7,339 bases of DNA from Ectothiorhodospiraceae bacterium. GTDB taxonomy: Bacteria; Pseudomonadota; Gammaproteobacteria; Thiohalomonadales; Thiohalomonadaceae. Position numbers and translations under genes: made by a program. The stretch lies in contig SLDE01000005.1 of the NCBI GenBank assembly GCA_007125455.1, forward strand, positions 1 to 7,339. The letters are read 5' to 3'. Positions 1 to 4,515 of the stretch are shown here, in pieces (the stretch's first letter is position 1; every line of letters begins with the position of its first letter). The notes under the pieces were generated by a model, which was not told the DNA's origin, ran no database searches, and saw only the letters and a list, made by a program, of their open reading frames with translations.

Positions 1-334
1 ACAACCACAGCGCGATCAACACCCCGAGCAGGCCGCCGTGGAAGGACATCCCCCCAGTCCATACCTGCAGCAACACCAGAGGGTTTTCGAGAAAGCCCGA
101 AAAGTTATAAAACAAAACGTAGCCCAGACGGCCACCCAGCACCACCCCAAGGGCGATGTAGAAGACGATGTCGTCCACCTGGGCAGGGCTCCAGCCAGAG
201 CCGGGACGGGCGGCACGGACACGCCCCAGCCACCAGCCACCAACAAAGCCGACCAGATACATCAGGCCATACCAGTGGATGTCCAGCGGGCCCAGGCTAA
301 TGGCAACGGGATCGATATTGGGATAGTTCAACAT
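1..334 (-). CDS. lgt: Prolipoprotein diacylglyceryl transferase (partial, N-terminal 111 residues)
   Basis: Lgt is an inner-membrane enzyme that moves diacylglycerol from phosphatidylglycerol to the lipobox cysteine of prolipoproteins, the first step of lipoprotein maturation. The frame stays open from the ATG at 334 to the left edge, so the C-terminal part (usually about 150 more residues) lies outside. Family landmarks are visible. The HWYGLMYLVGF segment at residues 20-30 includes Tyr22, matching E. coli Tyr26. RPGSGW lies at 43-48 and the first copy of the Lgt signature, GGRLGYVLFYNF, at 67-78. GGMSFHGGL at 94-102 holds His99, matching the essential E. coli His103. Hydrophobic stretches around 22-36, 56-76 and 100-111 look like membrane segments. 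The start fits the E. coli N-terminus, but the ribosome-binding site is weak. The gene follows rlmI by 31 bp on the same strand and may be cotranscribed with it. Confidence 0.95.
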   Translation of the reverse strand, partial: MLNYPNIDPVAISLGPLDIHWYGLMYLVGFVGGWWLGRVRAARPGSGWSPAQVDDIVFYIALGVVLGGRLGYVLFYNFSGFLENPLVLLQVWTGGMSFHGGLLGVLIALWL

Positions 335-365
335 ATGGCTCAGTATACCTTTTCCACCTGCTGCC

Positions 366-1559
366 CTACAGGCTCGCAACCCGTGAAAACAGGCATTTTA
401 TGTAGTCGGTCTCGGGGATCGCCGGGTGCACTGGGTGGTCCGGCCCCTGGTGACCCTGGGCGATGATCTGTAACTGTCGATCCAGGTGGCGCGCCCCCTG
501 ATGGAGCTGATCACGCAACACCTCGCGCTGAAGATGAAAGGAGCAGGAGGCAGAGATCAGCAGGCCGTCCTTGCCCAGCAATTGCATCGCTGCCTGATTG
601 ATGCGCCGGTAGGCCTCGATACCGTTCTTCACATCCTTCTTGCGCTTGATAAAGGCGGGGGGATCGACGATCACCAGATCAAAACGCTCGCGCTCGGCAC
701 GCAGCGCCTTAAGTGCCTCGAAGGCATCCCCCTGGATGGTGGCTACCCGCTCGGTCACCCCGTTGAGGCGAGCGTTGTGTTCCAGTTGGTCCAGCGCCGG
801 GCCGGAGCTGTCGATACAGCTCACCGCGCTCGCCCCGGCCACCGCCGCCTGTATCCCCCAGCCGCCCATATAGCTAAACACGTCCAGCACCCGCTGTCCC
901 TTGCACAGTTGCTGCATCTGCTGGCGGTTACTGCGGTGGTCATAGAACCAGCCGGTCTTCTGGCCGCCCAGTGCAGGCACCTCGAAACGCACCCCGTTCT
1001 CTTCCAGTACCAGTTGCTCAGGCAGCTCACCGGCGGCGGTTTCGACATAGCTCTCCAACCCTTCCAACTGACGGCTGCTGCTGTCATTGCGCCACAGAAT
1101 GGCACGGGGCTTGAGCACCTTATCCAAGGCCTCGATGATCGCGTCCTTGAGCCACTCCATCCCGGCGGTGGTGATCTGCACCACCACCACCTCAGCGAAG
1201 CGATCCACCACCAGCCCCGGCAGGCCGTCACTCTCGCCGTAGACCAGGCGATAGCTGGGCTGCTCGAACAGGCGCTGGCGCAGCGACAGGGCGATGTTTA
1301 GACGGTGGATCAGCAAGGAACGATCCAATGCCTGCCCCGCCTTGCGACTGTAAAGGCGTGCACAGATCAGCGAATGGGGATTCACATAGGCCATGCCCAG
1401 GGGCTTGGCATCGTGGGAGAACACCTGCGCCTGCTCACCAGCGGCGAAGCCCGCCAGCGGAGAGCGCCCGGTGTCCACCTCGTTGCTATAGATCCACAGG
1501 TGGCCCTGGCGCAGGCGGCGGTCTTCGTTCTTTTTCAGGTAGAGCGCGGGCTGTTCCAT
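366..1559 (-). CDS. rlmI: 23S rRNA (cytosine-1962-C5)-methyltransferase RlmI
   Basis: A 397-residue class I SAM-dependent methyltransferase of the RlmI/YccW family, which makes m5C1962 in 23S rRNA; length and layout match the family. Residues 1-75 form the N-terminal PUA-type RNA-binding domain, with KKNEDRRLRQGHLWIYSNE at 9-27. A linking domain follows. GGQKTGWFYDHRSNR at 198-212 and VLDVFSYMGGWG at 224-235 belong to the SAM-binding Rossmann domain. IVDPPAFIKRK at 297-307 is motif IV. SASCSFH at 336-342 carries Cys339, the likely nucleophile of a 5-methylcytosine enzyme. The typical C-terminal DHPVHPAIPETDYIK lies at 374-388. The start at 1559 is 7 bp after the stop of the DUF465 gene, with no strong Shine-Dalgarno sequence, which suggests translational coupling. 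The closest alternatives are other COG1092 methyltransferases; specificity for C1962 is inferred from homology. Confidence 0.93.
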   Translation of the reverse strand: MEQPALYLKKNEDRRLRQGHLWIYSNEVDTGRSPLAGFAAGEQAQVFSHDAKPLGMAYVNPHSLICARLYSRKAGQALDRSLLIHRLNIALSLRQRLFEQPSYRLVYGESDGLPGLVVDRFAEVVVVQITTAGMEWLKDAIIEALDKVLKPRAILWRNDSSSRQLEGLESYVETAAGELPEQLVLEENGVRFEVPALGGQKTGWFYDHRSNRQQMQQLCKGQRVLDVFSYMGGWGIQAAVAGASAVSCIDSSGPALDQLEHNARLNGVTERVATIQGDAFEALKALRAERERFDLVIVDPPAFIKRKKDVKNGIEAYRRINQAAMQLLGKDGLLISASCSFHLQREVLRDQLHQGARHLDRQLQIIAQGHQGPDHPVHPAIPETDYIKCLFSRVASL

Positions 1560-1566
1560 GGGCTAC

Positions 1567-1782
1567 TCAGGCGTTGAGGTCGGGGATCAGGCGACTTTCC
1601 AGGCGGGCGATGGCGTCCTTGAGCTGCAGCTTGCGCTTTTTCATGCGACGCAACTGCAATTGCTCCACGTAGGAATTCTCCTCCAGCGCCGAGATCGCAT
1701 CATCCAGATCGCGATGCTCCAGACGCAGAGACTCAAGCCGCTGGTGCAATTCGATAAGGGTATCGTTATCCATCTGCTTCAT
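1567..1782 (-). CDS. DUF465 (YdcH-like) small coiled-coil protein
   Basis: A 71-residue charged, helical protein with the DUF465 pattern: LRLEHRDLDDAISALEE at 19-35, then LQLRRMKKRKLQLKDAIARLESRLIPD to the C-terminus. The heptad-like spacing of Leu and Ile suggests a short coiled-coil hairpin. It has no signal peptide, cysteines or catalytic motif, and no biochemical function is established for the family to my knowledge. Two starts are possible. The ATG at 1782 has GGCGG abutting it, too close for a Shine-Dalgarno sequence. The ATG at 1773 (residue 4, product MDNDTLIEL...) places the same GGCGG 9 bases upstream and agrees better with how relatives begin, so a 68-residue product is quite possible. 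It is the first gene of the minus-strand set DUF465-rlmI-lgt and diverges from the lipoprotein pair. Confidence 0.88.
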   Translation of the reverse strand: MKQMDNDTLIELHQRLESLRLEHRDLDDAISALEENSYVEQLQLRRMKKRKLQLKDAIARLESRLIPDLNA

Positions 1783-1826
1783 CCGCCAGATAAGGTCAGT
1801 TCATACCCGGCAAAATACCATAAAAG

Positions 1827-1854
1827 CTGCCTCAGCGGGGAATTGAGCTAGAAT
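1827..1854 (+). promoter_or_regulatory. Candidate sigma-70 promoter for the slp pair
   Basis: TAGAAT at 1849-1854 matches the -10 consensus in 5 of 6 positions. With a 16-bp spacer, CTGCCT at 1827-1832 is a weak -35 (3 of 6), preceded by an A-rich stretch. Transcription would start near 1861, about 24 bases before the first lipoprotein start and just before its ribosome-binding site. The short inverted repeat GCTG-CCT-CAGC (1826-1836) overlaps the -35. This is inferred from sequence only. No equally good promoter was found for the divergent DUF465 gene in the same region. Confidence 0.4.
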
Positions 1855-1870
1855 ATGAGCAGGGACAATC

Positions 1871-1876
1871 AAGGAG
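1871..1876 (+). promoter_or_regulatory. Ribosome-binding site fixing the first slp start
   Basis: AAGGAG lies 8 bases before the ATG at 1885. It selects that start over the in-frame ATG at 1855, which would put ten polar residues before the signal peptide and has no comparable site. Confidence 0.85.
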
Positions 1877-1884
1877 CACCCATC

Positions 1885-2430
1885 ATGCGCTACCTGCTCA
1901 GCATCACTGCCATCCTGTTACTGGCCGCTTGCAGCACCACGCCCGAGCCGTTAAGGGACGCCCCAGCCGACTCACCGACCTTGAGTCAGCTACGGGAGGC
2001 ACCGCAGGCCTACCTCGACACGGCCCTGCGCTGGGGCGGCACCATCGCCAAAGTGCTCAATACCGCCGAGGGCAGCCAGGTAGAGATCGTTGCCCGTCGT
2101 CTGCAAACTAACGGCCAACCTCGCCGGGAGGATCATAGCGAAGGGCGCTTCATTGCCCTGGTGCCAAACTTTCTTGACCCGGTGATCTATAGCCCAGGCC
2201 GACAGATCACCGTTACCGGGCACTTTATCGGGGAACAGCAGCGAGCACTGGGGGAGATGTCCTACCGTTATCCGCAGATTGAGGTAAGCAGTCTCTACCT
2301 GTGGCCGGAGCAGCGCCCCGTCGGCACCCCCGATCCCTTCCATCGGGACCCGTGGTACCCTCACGGCTACCCCTATTGGCCGATGCGTGATCCCTACTGG
2401 AGCCCACTGTGGCACCCCTATCCTTGGTGA
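1885..2430 (+). CDS. Slp-family outer-membrane lipoprotein (first of a tandem pair)
   Basis: A 181-residue lipoprotein. The signal peptide MRYLLSITAILLLAAC ends in the lipobox L-A-A-Cys16. Ser17 follows rather than Asp, so outer-membrane sorting by Lol is expected. The Slp (starvation lipoprotein, YeaY-like) domain spans about 33-142: LRWGGTIAKVLNT at 48-60, VEIVARRL at 66-73, EGRFIAL at 86-92, YSPGRQITVTG at 102-112, YRYPQIEV at 127-134 and LYLWPE at 137-142. After it comes a tail (151-181) of 31 residues containing 5 Trp, 5 Tyr and 9 Pro and ending in Trp181; the second copy lacks it. Slp proteins are induced in E. coli by starvation, but their molecular role is not settled. The gene is probably cotranscribed with its paralogue 5 bp downstream. 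Confidence 0.92.
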   Translation: MRYLLSITAILLLAACSTTPEPLRDAPADSPTLSQLREAPQAYLDTALRWGGTIAKVLNTAEGSQVEIVARRLQTNGQPRREDHSEGRFIALVPNFLDPVIYSPGRQITVTGHFIGEQQRALGEMSYRYPQIEVSSLYLWPEQRPVGTPDPFHRDPWYPHGYPYWPMRDPYWSPLWHPYPW

Positions 2431-2435
2431 AGACA

Positions 2436-2927
2436 ATGTCTATACTACGATTGCTACCTGTGATGCTGTTGTTGCTGCTGCTCAGTGCCTGCAGCCACCG
2501 TCCCCAATTCGATACCGCCCAAGTGACCACCACCCTCACCCCACAACAGGTGATCGCCGAAGCACCACAACATGTTGGCAAGGAGGTGCTTTGGGGCGGG
2601 ATGATCATCCATGCCAACAACCTGGCCGAGGGCGCACGCCTGGAGATCCTCGCCTATCCGCTGGACAGCAGCCAGACCCCGCGCCTAAACCAGCCACCCT
2701 TGGGCCGCTTTCTGTTACAGCACGACGGCTACCTGGAAACCCTGGACTACGCCCCTGGTCGGCGCCTGAGCGTACACGGCAGCATCGAGCGCATCGAGGA
2801 TGGGATGGTGGATCAAAGCCCCTACCGCTTCCCGGTAGTGAGCGCACGCAAGTTGCACCTGTGGCCGCGCGGTGAGCCTGCGCAGCCAAGGATAAACTTC
2901 GGTATCGGCGTGGTGTTCGGGCGCTAA
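2436..2927 (+). CDS. Slp-family outer-membrane lipoprotein (second of a tandem pair)
   Basis: A 163-residue lipoprotein whose signal peptide has an unbroken leucine run and ends in L-S-A-Cys19, followed by Ser20, which predicts outer-membrane localisation. The domain parallels its neighbour block by block: VLWGGMIIHANN at 51-62, LEILAYPLD at 69-77, LGRFLL at 89-94, YAPGRRLSVHG at 105-115, YRFPVVSA at 130-137 and LHLWPR at 140-145. It then ends in RINFGIGVVFGR, the usual Slp-type end strand, instead of an aromatic tail. An in-frame ATG at 2409 would lie inside the upstream gene and spoil the signal peptide. The ATG at 2436 has GGTGA (2426-2430) five bases upstream, overlapping the stop of the first gene, so translation is probably coupled. 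The two copies have diverged widely outside these blocks, so the duplication looks old. Confidence 0.92.
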   Translation: MSILRLLPVMLLLLLLSACSHRPQFDTAQVTTTLTPQQVIAEAPQHVGKEVLWGGMIIHANNLAEGARLEILAYPLDSSQTPRLNQPPLGRFLLQHDGYLETLDYAPGRRLSVHGSIERIEDGMVDQSPYRFPVVSARKLHLWPRGEPAQPRINFGIGVVFGR

Positions 2928-2960
2928 CCCGCCCCTTGCGCTGACAAGATTCGGGGAACC

Positions 2961-3422
2961 TCACTCCGGGGTACGGATCACTCCGGTCACGATGCCCAGG
3001 ATCTGCACCTCCTCATTGCGCAGCCAGATAGGCTCCATCTCCGGGTTGGCCGGTTGCAGACGGATCCCGCTCTTCTCTACATAGAAGCGCTTGAGGGTGA
3101 CGTTTTCGCCGTTGATCATCGCCACTACCGACTCACCGTTTTGCGCACTTTCACGCTTTTCGATGATGATGATGTCACCATCCTGGATGTTGTCGTCGAC
3201 CATCGAGTGGCCGCGCACCCTGAGCGCATAGCTATTGCGCCGCACCATGTTGGCCGGTACGCTGACACTTTCGCTGTCCTGGTTGAACTCCACTGGCTGG
3301 CCAGCGCTCACCCAACCCAACAGTGGCACCTCGACCAGCTCACTGGCCACCGGATCGAGCCACTCAGCCCCCTCCAACACCGGGCGTTCACGCTTGGGGA
3401 TCAGATAATGTACATCGGACAT
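2961..3422 (-). CDS. LexA/UmuD-like S24 autoprotease without DNA-binding domain
   Basis: A 153-residue protein made almost wholly of the LexA C-terminal (peptidase S24) fold. VPLLGWVSAGQPVEF at 32-46 holds an Ala40-Gly41 pair at the place of the LexA Ala84-Gly85 self-cleavage site. GHSMVDDNIQDGD at 71-83 carries the nucleophile Ser73 and VTLKRF at 108-113 the general base Lys111. The Ser-Lys spacing of 38 is near that of LexA (37) and UmuD (37). The C-terminal ILGIVTGVIR at 141-150 matches the end of LexA. The roughly 30 residues before the domain (MSDVHYLIPKRERPVLEG...) show no helix-turn-helix, so the layout resembles UmuD more than LexA. No umuC-like gene is in the window. The ATG at 3422 has AGGAA 8 bases upstream. 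It could be a UmuD-like subunit, a co-regulator or a regulatory protease; the role is unknown. Confidence 0.88.
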   Translation of the reverse strand: MSDVHYLIPKRERPVLEGAEWLDPVASELVEVPLLGWVSAGQPVEFNQDSESVSVPANMVRRNSYALRVRGHSMVDDNIQDGDIIIIEKRESAQNGESVVAMINGENVTLKRFYVEKSGIRLQPANPEMEPIWLRNEEVQILGIVTGVIRTPE

Positions 3423-3430
3423 GGCAAATG

Positions 3431-3435
3431 TTCCT
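3431..3435 (-). promoter_or_regulatory. Ribosome-binding site fixing the S24 start
   Basis: AGGAA on the minus strand lies 8 bases before the ATG at 3422. The same frame is open upstream to an ATG at 3629 inside psd, but that extension shows no family resemblance, so this site decides for the short product. Confidence 0.7.
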
Positions 3436-3443
3436 GTTTTGAT

Positions 3444-3472
3444 CTCATACCGGGAATCTACCCGCTTGTCAG
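3444..3472 (-). promoter_or_regulatory. Candidate sigma-70 promoter for the S24 gene
   Basis: On the minus strand, CTGACA (3472-3467, 5 of 6 to the -35 consensus) and TATGAG (3449-3444, 4 of 6 to the -10) are separated by exactly 17 bp. This gives a short leader that still contains the ribosome-binding site. An overlapping alternative about 11 bp upstream, TTGCCT and TAGATT with the same spacing, is also plausible. I see no CTGT-N8-ACAG LexA box over it. Confidence 0.5.
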
Positions 3473-3519
3473 CCCCAAGGCAATCCCCTTGAAACCGCAT
3501 AGACGATTTTGCTGCATTA

Positions 3520-3557
3520 TTCGCTGCGAAGTTTGCGCAAGGCAGCCCTATCGATAG
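3520..3557. promoter_or_regulatory. Run of short palindromes in the S24/psd divergent region
   Basis: Three perfect palindromes lie close together: TTCGC-T-GCGAA (3520-3530), TTGCGCAA (3533-3540) and CTATCGATAG (3548-3557). A fourth, GGATAATCC (3571-3579), overlaps the proposed psd -10 element. Their place between two divergent starts would suit operator sites. No regulator can be named, and short palindromes also arise by chance. Confidence 0.3.
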
Positions 3558-3568
3558 TGGCCAAGCCA

Positions 3569-3577
3569 TGGGATAAT
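3569..3577 (+). promoter_or_regulatory. Candidate extended -10 promoter for psd
   Basis: TGG-GATAAT is an extended -10 element (TGn followed by a hexamer matching 5 of 6 to TATAAT), about 29 bases before the psd start. No good -35 lies 16-18 bp upstream, which is usual for extended -10 promoters. The leader would be about 22 bases and carries a modest GGAA ribosome-binding site at 3597-3600. Confidence 0.4.
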
Positions 3578-3605
3578 CCAGCTCAGTAAATAACCCGGAA
3601 CCCCC

Positions 3606-4508
3606 ATGTCCCAGCCAACCTCCCCACACACCCCGCAGTCAGCTGCCAGCCTGCTCGACTATATCAAGGCCCTGCCACAGTATCTGATGCCCGGCCATCT
3701 GATCTCGCGCCTGACCCACCGCTTTACCCGTATCGAACAGCCGGCGATCAAGAACCCCTTTACCCGCTGGTTCGCGGCCACCTTCAAGATCGATATGGCA
3801 GAGGCAGCCAATGGCGATCTCACCAGCTACCGCCACTTTAACGCCTTCTTTACCCGCGAGCTAAGGCCTGGTCTGCGCCCTGTCTGTCCCCAGAAAAACG
3901 CCCTCGCCTGCCCGGTGGATGGCCGGGTGAGTCAGGCCGGCGCGATCCGTGAGGGTCGGGTGTTCCAGGCCAAGGGGCACGACTACTCCTTGCAAACCCT
4001 GCTGGGCGGCGAGGCGGATCTGGCAGCGGAGTTCAGCCAGGGCCACTTCACCACCATCTACCTCTCCCCACGGGACTACCATCGCATCCACATGCCCTGC
4101 AGCGGTCGTCTGCGTGAGATGATCCATGTACCGGGGCGATTGTTCAGCGTCAACCCGGCCACCACCCGGGTGATCCCTGGCCTGTTTGCCCGCAATGAGC
4201 GGGTAGTGTCGATCTTCGATACCGAGTTTGGGCCGATGGCCATGGTAAAGGTGGGAGCGGTTAATGTCGGCAGTATCGAAACCGTATGGGCCGGCGAGGT
4301 GACCCCACCGGCCGGCAGCTCGGTGCAACGCTGGCAATACAGCGCTGAACAGGCCATCACCCTGGCCAAGGGCGAGGAGATGGGCCGTTTCAACATGGGC
4401 TCCACCGTGGTGCTGGTAATGGCCAATCCGCAGTGGCAATGGCAAGCGGAATTCCAACCCGAGCTGGCCGTCAAACTGGGGCAGTGTATCGCCTTGCTGG
4501 AGGATTAG
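3606..4508 (+). CDS. psd: Phosphatidylserine decarboxylase proenzyme
   Basis: Psd decarboxylates phosphatidylserine to phosphatidylethanolamine at the inner membrane. This 300-residue sequence fits the bacterial PSD-B type (E. coli Psd is about 320). CPVDGRVSQAG at 102-112 holds Asp105 and SPRDYHRIHMP at 154-164 holds His162, matching E. coli Asp90 and His147. NMGSTVVLVM at 263-272 contains the self-cleavage site Gly265-Ser266, with MGST instead of LGST. Ser266 would become the pyruvoyl group, giving a beta chain of 265 and an alpha chain of 35 residues. All triad residues are present, so it should be active. The N-terminal residues 1-15 are low-complexity and poorly conserved; the start is supported by GGAA five bases upstream. 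The gene stands alone on its strand, diverging from the S24 gene and converging with the nuclease gene 7 bp away. Confidence 0.95.
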   Translation: MSQPTSPHTPQSAASLLDYIKALPQYLMPGHLISRLTHRFTRIEQPAIKNPFTRWFAATFKIDMAEAANGDLTSYRHFNAFFTRELRPGLRPVCPQKNALACPVDGRVSQAGAIREGRVFQAKGHDYSLQTLLGGEADLAAEFSQGHFTTIYLSPRDYHRIHMPCSGRLREMIHVPGRLFSVNPATTRVIPGLFARNERVVSIFDTEFGPMAMVKVGAVNVGSIETVWAGEVTPPAGSSVQRWQYSAEQAITLAKGEEMGRFNMGSTVVLVMANPQWQWQAEFQPELAVKLGQCIALLED

Positions 4509-4515
4509 CCGGCTG

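Noticed and set aside
38..466. A 142-codon plus-strand open frame opposite lgt and the rlmI 3' end.
   Set aside because: The minus-strand frame gives a textbook Lgt N-terminus. This frame is low-complexity with no family match.
486..1301. A 271-codon open frame on the plus strand opposite rlmI.
   Set aside because: The opposite strand encodes complete RlmI motifs. The antisense product is His- and Gln-rich with no recognisable family.
2928..2960. Possible bidirectional terminator between the second slp gene and the S24 gene: CTTG and CAAG arms with nearby C and G runs.
   Set aside because: The stem is short, has a 4-base bulge and lacks a U tract on either strand, so the evidence is too weak to call.
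3165..3180. A GAT trinucleotide repeat within the S24 gene.
   Set aside because: It simply encodes the Ile run after the Asp-Gly-Asp of the S24 domain, a normal beta strand. It is too short to be a phase-variation tract.
3423..3480. LexA box in the S24 promoter, prompted by a CTGT at 3434-3437.
   Set aside because: There is no ACAG at the required 8-base spacing, so SOS control is not supported by an E. coli-type box.
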